DNA of 14,004 bases from Clostridia bacterium (GTDB taxonomy: Bacteria; Bacillota; Clostridia; Christensenellales; Aristaeellaceae): positions 1 to 14,004 of the forward strand of contig JAUNBY010000041.1 in NCBI GenBank assembly GCA_030526935.1, given 5' to 3'. Both the position numbers and the translations under genes were made by a program. Positions 5,984 through 12,751 of the stretch are shown in pieces; positions within the stretch are counted from its first letter, which is position 1, and every line of letters starts with the position of its first letter. Under the pieces are notes generated by a model that was not told the DNA's origin, did not search any database, and saw only the letters and a list, made by a program, of their open reading frames with translations.

Positions 5984-8971
5984 TTGAAAAAGCTTATATT
6001 AACCGCCGTTATAATCGCCCTCGCGCTGACGGCCGCGGCTTTCGCGGAGGATTTGCCCGCGGTGGGGGATACGATCTCGGGCTTCTCCGTCAAATCCGTC
6101 GAACCCATGGACGTACTGGGCGCGACGGGCGTGCTTTTCGAGCACGAAAAGTCAGGCGCGGAACTTTTGTACCTTGCGAGCGAGGACAACAACCGCTCGT
6201 TCGACATAACCTTCAAAACGCCCGCGCTGGACGACAAGGGAAAGCCCCACGTGTTCGAGCATATAACCATAAGCGGCTCGACGAAGTATCCCGACGCGAA
6301 TCTGTTCTTCCCGTTCTCAAACCAGACCTATTCGACATTCGTAAACGCCCTTACTTATTCGGGAATGACGTCGTTTCCCGTGTCCTCGCTTTCGCAGGAA
6401 CAGTTAATGGCGATGATGGACTACTACCTGTCGGGCGTGTTCGCGCCGCTTCTTTACGAAGAGCCGAGGCTTCTTAAAAGGGAAGCCTGGCGTTATGAGT
6501 TGAGCGATATCGACGCGGAATTGAATATCGCCGGAACCGTCTACAGCGAAATGCAGGGCGCGAGAACCATAGAGAGGATGGCGGCTGAAAACAACAGATT
6601 CACGCTGTATAAAGGAAGCCCCGTCGCCCATGTGAGCGGCGGCATTCCCGGGGAAATCGCCAAGCTCACCTACGAGGAGCTTATAGCGTTCCACGACGCG
6701 TATTACCATCCCTCCAACGCGCTTATAACGCTGTATGGAAATCTTGACATCGATATGTTCCTCGAATACATCGACTCCGAATACCTCTCGAATTTCGATA
6801 AAAAGGACGTCTACGTCGAAATGGGCCGCGTAGAGCCGTTCGAGCAAACCCTTTGGGAGGTTTACGACGCGCCCGTCGAGGCCGACGCCGCGACCGAAAA
6901 CGCGTCCTACGTATACTACAGCTTCGGCTGCGACGAGGCCGACATGGAGGATACGTTCGATCTTATGCTTCTGGGGTCTTATCTTGAAAGCGAATCATCG
7001 CGGCTTATGACTGATATGCGCGAGGCGTTCCCCGAAGCGCTCGTCTCGGTTTCCGTCGACATGGACTCGCCGACGCCGACGGTCTCTTTCGTGGCCAGCG
7101 GCGTGAACGAAGACGACGCGCAGGCGTTCGTCGAGACCGTTGACGGCTCTTTGGAAAAAATCTTCGCCGACGGCATAGATCAGCAGGATTGGGAAAGCTC
7201 CCTCGCGGTTCAGAAGCTGTCGCTGTTGCTCACGCCCGAGACTTCGACGCTTGGGGTAAACGCCAGCGTCAATATATCGCTCGGCTGGACGTATTTCGAT
7301 CGCGTGGATTTCTTTAACGTATACGAAAAAGCCGTCAATGAAATGACGGCGGATGACGCGACCGTCGCGCTGGGAAGCTTCCTGGTTGACAATACCTATC
7401 GCGCGGTGGCGGTGACGCGTCCCGTGGCGGGTCTGGCCGAACAAAACGCCGAGGAACTGGCTCGGGAGCTTGCGCTTATAAAGTCGGAGATGTCGCAGGA
7501 GGAACTGGAGCAGCTCGTCGCGGAATCGGCGGAATTCGTCGAGTGGAGCTCAGCTTCGGTAGATCCGCAAATCATTCAGCAGCTCGTTCCCGTTACCGCT
7601 GATAGCCTTCCTGAAGAATTGCAGCATTTCGATATAGAAGAAAAGACCGTTGACGGCGTTTTGTATATGACGAGCGTCGCGGAAGTATCGGGCGTCGCCC
7701 AGACGGCTATAATGCTCGACGCCTCGTCCATACCCGTCGATATGCTCAAGGACGTGCAGATATACCTGTGGCTTATGGGAGAGCTCGACACGAACGCCCA
7801 CACCAGGGAAGAACTTTCGGCGCTTTGCGGCCGCTACATGCCCACGATCGCGATGTCTCTTTCCGCGTCGCCCCGATATGACGGAGACGAGAAGATCTAT
7901 ACGGCGGACATATCGCTGTTGGGCCTCGCGGAAGACGCCCCTGAAGCCATTGCTCTTGTTCAGGAGATGCTTTTCGAGTCGAAGCTTGATGATGTGGATG
8001 ATATAGTCGATATTCTCTCGCGCTTCAACAGCGCGACCAGAAACAGCTACGACGCCAACGCGCTGAATGTCCAGCGTTCGCGCCTCGCGGCGGCAAAGTC
8101 GGTGGACGGCGCGTTTAACCTCAGCGTCTCAAGCTACGGGCTATATCCATATATCGCCGAAATGATAGAAAATCCTGACACTATAACCCAGCGCCTCGAG
8201 GCGGCGCGCGATTTCATACTCAACAAAAACGGCGCTATAGTCGTCTGCGCCGGAAGCGAAGACGCGATAGCGTCCTATATGGGCGAGGTCGAATCCCTCA
8301 TGTCCAATATGTCCGACGTCAGCCGCGAAAAGGTCGATTATTCCGGACTCTGCCCCGATATAGAAAGCGAGGTCGTGGTAAACAACTCGACCGTGCACAT
8401 GAACATATTGTACGACACGGGCAAGAACTTCACGGGCAAGGACGTGGTTCTGACGAGCCTCATAAACGACGCCTACCTTCTCCCCAACCTTAGAAACGCC
8501 TATGGCGCTTACGGGGCATACGCGTCATTCAACCAGTTCGCGTCGTACATTTATACCTATCGCGACCCCAACGTCGCCCTCTCCTTCGCGACTATACAGC
8601 AACTGCCCGAGTTCCTCAGAACCGTCGAACTCACTCAGGAGGACATAGACAGGTATATAATCGGCTCCTACAACAGCCTCAACTCCGCGACGGGTCAGCT
8701 TACCGGAGCGATCACCGCACTTAGCAACGCCCTTAGCGGGCTTACTGAAAAGACGCGTCTCGACTGGATGGCACAGGCTAAATCGACCACCGTCGAGGAC
8801 GTGCGCGCCATGGCCGATAAGATTGACGATATGCTCGAAAACGGCATAATATCCACCTCCGGAACGCTTACGAGCGTAGCGGATTCAATGGAATTGTTCG
8901 AATCGGTATACAGGCTGGAAGATCTTTCCTCCGAACAGACGTCCGAACAGGGCGCTGACGAAGCGGCGTAA
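5984..8971 (+). CDS. Secreted M16C zinc metallopeptidase (presequence-protease/insulinase superfamily)
   Basis: This is a large clamshell zinc peptidase predicted to degrade peptides outside the membrane. Start is TTG 5984 with AAGGAG (5970-5975) 8 nt upstream; the signal peptide MKKLILTAVIIALALTAAAFA follows at once. The 995-aa length fits the M16C subfamily (PreP about 970 aa). The inverted zinc motif HVFEH is at 89-93 (His89, Glu92, His93). The distal zinc ligand is probably Glu189 in GTVYSEMQGA, 96 residues after His93, the spacing seen in PreP. Nearby segments ITISGSTKYP, FVNALTYSGMTSFPVSS and YHPSNALITLYGNLD are typical of the family. The late substrate-binding region (about 835-870) has LRNAYGAYGAYASF and YRDPN, a variant of the PreP RxxGGAYG and SYRDPN segments. 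It appears catalytically complete. The short acidic tail has no anchor. It sits just downstream of a peptide-type importer, so a scavenging role is inferred. Confidence 0.92.
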   Translation: MKKLILTAVIIALALTAAAFAEDLPAVGDTISGFSVKSVEPMDVLGATGVLFEHEKSGAELLYLASEDNNRSFDITFKTPALDDKGKPHVFEHITISGSTKYPDANLFFPFSNQTYSTFVNALTYSGMTSFPVSSLSQEQLMAMMDYYLSGVFAPLLYEEPRLLKREAWRYELSDIDAELNIAGTVYSEMQGARTIERMAAENNRFTLYKGSPVAHVSGGIPGEIAKLTYEELIAFHDAYYHPSNALITLYGNLDIDMFLEYIDSEYLSNFDKKDVYVEMGRVEPFEQTLWEVYDAPVEADAATENASYVYYSFGCDEADMEDTFDLMLLGSYLESESSRLMTDMREAFPEALVSVSVDMDSPTPTVSFVASGVNEDDAQAFVETVDGSLEKIFADGIDQQDWESSLAVQKLSLLLTPETSTLGVNASVNISLGWTYFDRVDFFNVYEKAVNEMTADDATVALGSFLVDNTYRAVAVTRPVAGLAEQNAEELARELALIKSEMSQEELEQLVAESAEFVEWSSASVDPQIIQQLVPVTADSLPEELQHFDIEEKTVDGVLYMTSVAEVSGVAQTAIMLDASSIPVDMLKDVQIYLWLMGELDTNAHTREELSALCGRYMPTIAMSLSASPRYDGDEKIYTADISLLGLAEDAPEAIALVQEMLFESKLDDVDDIVDILSRFNSATRNSYDANALNVQRSRLAAAKSVDGAFNLSVSSYGLYPYIAEMIENPDTITQRLEAARDFILNKNGAIVVCAGSEDAIASYMGEVESLMSNMSDVSREKVDYSGLCPDIESEVVVNNSTVHMNILYDTGKNFTGKDVVLTSLINDAYLLPNLRNAYGAYGAYASFNQFASYIYTYRDPNVALSFATIQQLPEFLRTVELTQEDIDRYIIGSYNSLNSATGQLTGAITALSNALSGLTEKTRLDWMAQAKSTTVEDVRAMADKIDDMLENGIISTSGTLTSVADSMELFESVYRLEDLSSEQTSEQGADEAA

Positions 8972-8998
8972 CCAATCACGCGACGTAAAACCATAAAA

Positions 8999-9042
8999 CG
9001 CGAGCCTTGCAGACGCTTGATTCGGGCATTGCAAGGCTCGCG
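8999..9042. terminator. Perfect 13-bp hairpin downstream of the peptidase gene
   Basis: CGCGAGCCTTGCA (8999-9011) and TGCAAGGCTCGCG (9030-9042) form a perfect stem with an 18-nt loop, 27 nt after the peptidase stop. There is no T-run on the + strand after it. On the - strand the stem is followed by TTTTATGGTTTTA, which fits a terminator better in that direction although no - strand gene is evident to its right. It probably ends or stabilises the peptidase transcript. Confidence 0.6.
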
Positions 9043-9129
9043 TCCATCTACCGATAAAACGCAAGGGTAACACGATAATAAGAATAGGTAAAATATACTG
9101 CAACCACCTCGTAATACATGCGAGCGTAT

Positions 9130-9158
9130 AGACAAAGCCGGGGTTTTATGATATACTC
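9130..9158 (+). promoter_or_regulatory. Promoter of the diguanylate cyclase gene
   Basis: TAGACA (9130-9135) and TATACT (9153-9158) are separated by 17 bp, a good sigma-A type match. The predicted start of transcription is close to 9165, leaving a very short leader before the coding region. Confidence 0.65.
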
Positions 9159-9183
9159 GCAGTAAATCGAATGTCTGAAGGTG

Positions 9184-10287
9184 ATGCGGGTGGCGGGAAC
9201 TCTTGCATTTATAAGACGTTTTTTCGAAGAGGATGGGGATTTTTTTCGCGAAAACGAGGAGTATATACGCGACATAAACAGTAAAATGCTTCGTGACGGA
9301 AGCGTCATTTATTTATGTGTGTTGGTCTTTTATACTCTTCTGACATTGGCATTCTCCGAATCGAGATTGCTTTTTTATATGTATCTGGTTTTCGGCGCGT
9401 TTCACATATGCCTTTTCACATATGTACTGTTATGGTCGAAAAAGGCCGCGCGGAGCTTTAAGGAAACGCAGCGCCTATGCGCCGTACTGGAAATATCGGT
9501 ATTGTTTTTTTTCGCTGTCGAAGGCGTATTCCCATATCCCGACGCTCATTCGCTTTATATGCCAATTGCCCTGATGGTAATTATTATCCTCTATACGCAT
9601 ACAACCGCGTATACGCTTATTATGATATTTGGTTATACGGGCGCGTTCACCGCCATGAGCGTCGCGTTCAAGACGCCGGAGGCGAGCTATAACGACATAC
9701 TCATAGCGCTTGCCACCTGCATATCTTCTTTGGTAGCGTATGTCCTTACGTCCAACCTTCGCCGCAGCGAGCGCAGCGCCATGCACAGGCTCGAATACGC
9801 GAATATGATCGACGCGTTGACCGCCTTATACAACAAACCGACTATGGAGAGCCTCTGCGCCGGGCGGATTCGCGAGAAAAACCGCGAATTGGCCTTCGCC
9901 ATATTCGACGTCGACCGCTTTAAAAACTTCAACGACCTGTACGGCCACGCCTGCGGGGATTTCGTATTGCGCGAGATGGGCGCGGCGTTGAAGGAAAGTT
10001 TCCGGGGCGACAGTTTCGCCGGGCGTTTCGGAGGCGACGAATTCCTCGCCATGATCGATCTGGAAGGCGGAGGCCGCGAACGCGCGCGACGCGTCGTAAA
10101 AGAGGCGCTTGAAAAAATAGCCTGTATAGAGATAGAGGGACACGAGGATAAAATATCGTGCTGCGCGGGAGTCGCCATATTCCGCGGCTTCGGAGAGGAA
10201 ACCTTCAGCGAGTTATTCTCGCGCGCGGACAAGGCGCTTTACGCCGCGAAGGATATGGGCAGGGGGGAATGCGTCGTCGTCGAATGA
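9184..10287 (+). CDS. Membrane-anchored GGDEF diguanylate cyclase
   Basis: It makes cyclic di-GMP from two GTP at the membrane. Counted from GTG 9181, the protein has a short cytoplasmic start, a hydrophobic region of about five to six membrane segments between residues 42 and 190 that matches no sensor domain I know, a linker, and a GGDEF domain from about 205. The domain has DALTALYNK (the DxLTGLxNR position), metal-binding DVDRF (243-247), NDLYGHACGD and intact RFGGDEF (GGDEF 284-288). The inhibitory I-site, normally RxxD ending five residues before GGDEF, reads RGDS (275-278), so its Asp is displaced. The start is uncertain: GTG 9181, ATG 9184 and GTG 9190 are in frame. AAGG at 9178-9181 is best spaced for GTG 9190. 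Activity is inferred from intact catalytic motifs. Confidence 0.9.
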   Translation: MRVAGTLAFIRRFFEEDGDFFRENEEYIRDINSKMLRDGSVIYLCVLVFYTLLTLAFSESRLLFYMYLVFGAFHICLFTYVLLWSKKAARSFKETQRLCAVLEISVLFFFAVEGVFPYPDAHSLYMPIALMVIIILYTHTTAYTLIMIFGYTGAFTAMSVAFKTPEASYNDILIALATCISSLVAYVLTSNLRRSERSAMHRLEYANMIDALTALYNKPTMESLCAGRIREKNRELAFAIFDVDRFKNFNDLYGHACGDFVLREMGAALKESFRGDSFAGRFGGDEFLAMIDLEGGGRERARRVVKEALEKIACIEIEGHEDKISCCAGVAIFRGFGEETFSELFSRADKALYAAKDMGRGECVVVE

Positions 10288-10293
10288 TCCGCA

Positions 10294-10316
10294 AACAATA
10301 GCACCCTAACAATAGC
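10294..10316 (+). repeat. Short direct repeat upstream of the DUF1538 promoter
   Basis: AACAATAGC occurs at 10294-10302 and again at 10308-10316, a 14-bp period, with the second copy ending 15 bp before the -35. This position would suit a regulator-binding site. It may be chance. Confidence 0.25.
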
Positions 10317-10331
10317 GCCACATGATTTCCA

Positions 10332-10360
10332 TTGCCAGGTTCCGTCCAAAATGCTATACT
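10332..10360 (+). promoter_or_regulatory. Promoter of the DUF1538/PII-like operon
   Basis: TTGCCA (10332-10337) and TATACT (10355-10360) lie 17 bp apart, with TGC (10352-10354) making an extended -10. The resulting leader of about 70 nt has no strong hairpin by eye and ends in a good ribosome site at 10425-10431. The CTGAGA at about 10399 recalls TPP riboswitches, but no other part of that motif is present. Confidence 0.7.
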
Positions 10361-10424
10361 TTAGACGTGGAAGCGCGATAAACGGCGTCGCCCAACGGCT
10401 GAGAGTTTGAAGACAACGCAACGA

Positions 10425-10440
10425 AGGAGGTATTTAACTG
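10425..10440 (+). promoter_or_regulatory. Ribosome binding site that selects a CTG start
   Basis: AAGGAGGT occupies 10424-10431 and is followed 6 to 7 nt later by CTG at 10438-10440. An in-frame TAA at 10435-10437 rules out any earlier start. The first in-frame ATG, at 10492, has no Shine-Dalgarno sequence near it. Confidence 0.65.
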
Positions 10441-11943
10441 AAAAATCGTAGTATTTTAAAAGAAAAATGCACCGAGTCGCTCAGCTCGGTCATGCCCATT
10501 GCGGTAATCGTATTCATCATATGTTTTTTTATTGTTCCCGTGCCGAACAGCGCGTTACTGGCATTTGTCGTAAGCGTGCTGTTCGTCGTTTTGGGAATGG
10601 CGCTTTTCACGCTTGGAACCGACGTGGCGATGACGCCCATAGGCGAATACGTAGGCCAGGCGATAACCCATTCGCGCAAGCTCTGGATAATCGTATTGAT
10701 AGGGTTTGCCGTCGGAGTCATGATAACGATATCCGAACCCGACCTTCAGGTGCTCGCCGAACAGGTTCCGGGCGTTCCCAACATGATATTGATAATGGCG
10801 GTCGCCATAGGCGTCGGACTGTTTCTCGTCGTGGCGCTTTTGAGAATACTGTTTGCCATTCGCATATCGATACTGCTCGCGGCGTTCTACGTCGCCGTAT
10901 TCGTACTCGCCCAATACGTGCCTGAAAATTTCCTCGCCGTCGCTTTCGATTCGGGAGGAGTTACCACGGGGCCTATGACCGTTCCGTTCATACTCGCCCT
11001 CGGCGTAGGCGTCGCGTCCATACGAAACGACAGCAATTCAGAAAACGACAGCTTCGGACTCGTCGCGCTGTGCTCCATAGGGCCAATTCTGGCGGTCATG
11101 ATATTGAGCCTTATCTACCGTCCCGAAACAACGACCGCTTCGACCACGATGGTCGCGTCCACGCAGGACTCGCTCGAACTCTGGGAGATGTTTATATCGC
11201 ATATGCCGGAATACCTCAGGGACGTCGCCATAGCGCTTTTGCCCATAGCCGGGCTTTTCGCGCTGCTCCAGTTTATTTCTATCAAACTTCCCTTCAGGGC
11301 GGCCATGCGCATAGCCATCGGCCTTATATACACGTATCTTGGCCTCGTGTTCTTCCTTCTGGGCGTCAACGTAGGCTTCATGCCCGTGGGAAATTACATA
11401 GGCTCTCTTCTGGGAGAACTTGACTGCAATTGGATACTCGTGCCTGTGGGGATGATAATAGGATATTTCGTCGTCAGCGCGGAACCCGCGGTTCACGTGC
11501 TCTCAAAGCAGGTTTACGACATAACCTCCGGAGCGATTCCCGCAAAAGCCCTGAAACTGAGCCTTTCGATAGGCGTTTGCGTGTCGGTGGGGCTGGCGAT
11601 GATACGGGTTTTGACGGGCATATCGATAATGTCGCTGTTGATTCCGGGCTATGTTCTCGCGCTCGCGCTCATGATATTCTCGCCGCCTATATTTACGTCG
11701 ATCGCCTTTGACTCGGGCGGCGTCGCCTCGGGGCCCATGACCGCGACTTTTCTTCTCCCCCTCGCGATGGGCGCGTGTTCGGCGGTCGGCGGAGACATCG
11801 CGGCAGACGCCTTTGGAGTCGTCGCCATGGTTGCCATGACTCCGCTTATAACCATACAGATACTGGGCATAGTATATCGCCTGCGCACGGGAACGAAGCA
11901 ACTGGCCGTACCCGAGCCGGACGACGAGATCATCGAAGTGTAA
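10438..11943 (+). CDS. DUF1538 family membrane protein, duplicated two-repeat transporter-like protein
   Basis: This is a polytopic inner-membrane protein of the uncharacterised DUF1538 family. The 501-aa reading from CTG 10438 restores an N-terminal helix (KNRSILKEKCTESLSSVMPI) that I would expect in this family; starting at ATG 10492 would cut it off. Two homologous halves are visible. TLGTDVAMTPIGEYVG (58-73) matches LLGVNVGFMPVGNYIG (307-322); SEPDLQVLAEQV (99-110) matches AEPAVHVLSKQV (348-359); AFDSGGVTTGPMT (169-181) matches AFDSGGVASGPMT (423-435); each half ends in a [DA]xFGxVA...IYR segment. Each half has about six hydrophobic segments. The doubled FDSGG-GPMT motif in the membrane suggests a pseudo-symmetric transporter, but no substrate is known. 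Its partner gene begins 12 nt downstream and encodes a PII-like protein, so regulation by a PII-type sensor is inferred. Confidence 0.88.
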   Translation: MKNRSILKEKCTESLSSVMPIAVIVFIICFFIVPVPNSALLAFVVSVLFVVLGMALFTLGTDVAMTPIGEYVGQAITHSRKLWIIVLIGFAVGVMITISEPDLQVLAEQVPGVPNMILIMAVAIGVGLFLVVALLRILFAIRISILLAAFYVAVFVLAQYVPENFLAVAFDSGGVTTGPMTVPFILALGVGVASIRNDSNSENDSFGLVALCSIGPILAVMILSLIYRPETTTASTTMVASTQDSLELWEMFISHMPEYLRDVAIALLPIAGLFALLQFISIKLPFRAAMRIAIGLIYTYLGLVFFLLGVNVGFMPVGNYIGSLLGELDCNWILVPVGMIIGYFVVSAEPAVHVLSKQVYDITSGAIPAKALKLSLSIGVCVSVGLAMIRVLTGISIMSLLIPGYVLALALMIFSPPIFTSIAFDSGGVASGPMTATFLLPLAMGACSAVGGDIAADAFGVVAMVAMTPLITIQILGIVYRLRTGTKQLAVPEPDDEIIEV

Positions 11944-11955
11944 GGAGGGCTGAAT

Positions 11956-12639
11956 TTGATAAGCATGATTTTAGCTATTGTCGATCGGGAGCGTGACGCC
12001 GCCTTTTCGTCGCTTTTCCGTGACAGCGGGGTGCTCACCGCGTTCAGCACTCCCTGCCTGGGAACCGCGCAAGCCGGAGTGCTCGACATGCTCGGCCTTG
12101 AAAAGTCCGAAAAGACGCTCGTATACGCGCTAACTTACCGCCGCGAAGCCGAAAAGCTCATGAAACAGATGATATACTCGCTGGGAATAAACGTCCCCGG
12201 CGGAGGCATCGCGATTACGATTCCGATAAACAGCTTTGGCGGTTCCAACGGAATGCACTGGCTTTTAAATGGCTCAAACGACGAACAAGGCGAGGTGGAT
12301 ATTATGGATAATAAACGCGATTTTCCCTATGATTTGATAGTCGTCGTCGCTCAGCGCGACCACTCCGAATTGGTAATGTCCGCCGCCAGGCCAGCGGGCG
12401 CGCGCGGAGGCACAATCGTTCACGCCAAGGGCACCGGCGGAGAATACGCCGCGAAGTTCTTCGGCGTCACGATCGCCGACGAAAAGGATATTATACTCAT
12501 AGTCGTTCGCCACGAGCAAAAAAACGACATAATGAAGGCCATTATGGAAAAGGCGGGCGTCAAAACGCCCGCGCGCGCCGTGGCGTTTTCCGTGCCGGTG
12601 GAATCGGTCGCCGGACTCGCGAGCGTGATGAAGGCTTAG
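11956..12639 (+). CDS. Tandem PII-like signalling protein
   Basis: This is a soluble 227-aa protein of two PII-like (ferredoxin-like fold) domains in one chain. TTG 11956 is chosen because AAGGAGGG (11942-11949) lies 6 nt upstream; the next ATG (11965) is 15 nt away. The N-domain spans about 1-97 and the C-domain about 125-222. They align along their length: LGLEKSEKTLVYALTYRREAEKLMKQMI with FGVTIADEKDIILIVVRHEQ, and each ends in an [IF]xxP[IV][NE]SxxG segment. The C-domain keeps a PII-like GGTIVHAKGTGG loop, followed by KDIILIVV. Classical GlnB features, namely the T-loop tyrosine and the B-loop TGRxGDGK, are absent, so the effector may not be ATP/2-oxoglutarate. Being 12 nt downstream of the DUF1538 gene, it probably regulates that protein. 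Confidence 0.85.
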   Translation: MISMILAIVDRERDAAFSSLFRDSGVLTAFSTPCLGTAQAGVLDMLGLEKSEKTLVYALTYRREAEKLMKQMIYSLGINVPGGGIAITIPINSFGGSNGMHWLLNGSNDEQGEVDIMDNKRDFPYDLIVVVAQRDHSELVMSAARPAGARGGTIVHAKGTGGEYAAKFFGVTIADEKDIILIVVRHEQKNDIMKAIMEKAGVKTPARAVAFSVPVESVAGLASVMKA

Positions 12640-12646
12640 TCCCCAA

Positions 12647-12659
12647 AGCGCTTAGCGCT
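12647..12659 (+). other. Small hairpin after the PII-like gene
   Basis: AGCGC (12647-12651) pairs with GCGCT (12655-12659) around TTA, 8 nt after the stop codon. It is a minor structure without a T-run and may act together with the larger hairpin that follows. Confidence 0.3.
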
Positions 12660-12677
12660 CGCTTCTACGCATGTACG

Positions 12678-12709
12678 ATGACGCGGCGCGTGGCGACGCG
12701 CCGCGTCAT
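12678..12709. terminator. Perfect 14-bp palindromic hairpin between the PII-like gene and the last gene
   Basis: ATGACGCGGCGCGT (12678-12691) and ACGCGCCGCGTCAT (12696-12709) pair perfectly around GGCG. The stem is very stable, but no T-run follows on either strand. It may be a factor-dependent terminator, a transcript-protecting structure or a binding site. It separates the DUF1538/PII-like operon from the next gene, for which I see no clear promoter. Confidence 0.6.
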
Positions 12710-12716
12710 ACGCTCC

Positions 12717-12745
12717 CCTCCCGGCGCATAGCAATTGGGGGGAGG
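12717..12745 (+). promoter_or_regulatory. Possible ribosome-site-masking hairpin
   Basis: CCTCCC (12717-12722) is complementary to GGGAGG (12740-12745), the Shine-Dalgarno sequence of the gene starting at 12752, with a 17-nt loop. Formation would hide the ribosome site. This is a six-pair prediction by eye only; part of the match follows simply from a purine-rich site facing a pyrimidine tract. Confidence 0.35.
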
Positions 12746-12751
12746 TGTATA

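Noticed and set aside
10381..10437. TPP riboswitch suggested by CTGAGA in the DUF1538 leader
   Set aside because: The rest of the TPP core (the GAACCTGA and the GCGTAGGGA-like end) is absent and the leader is too short.
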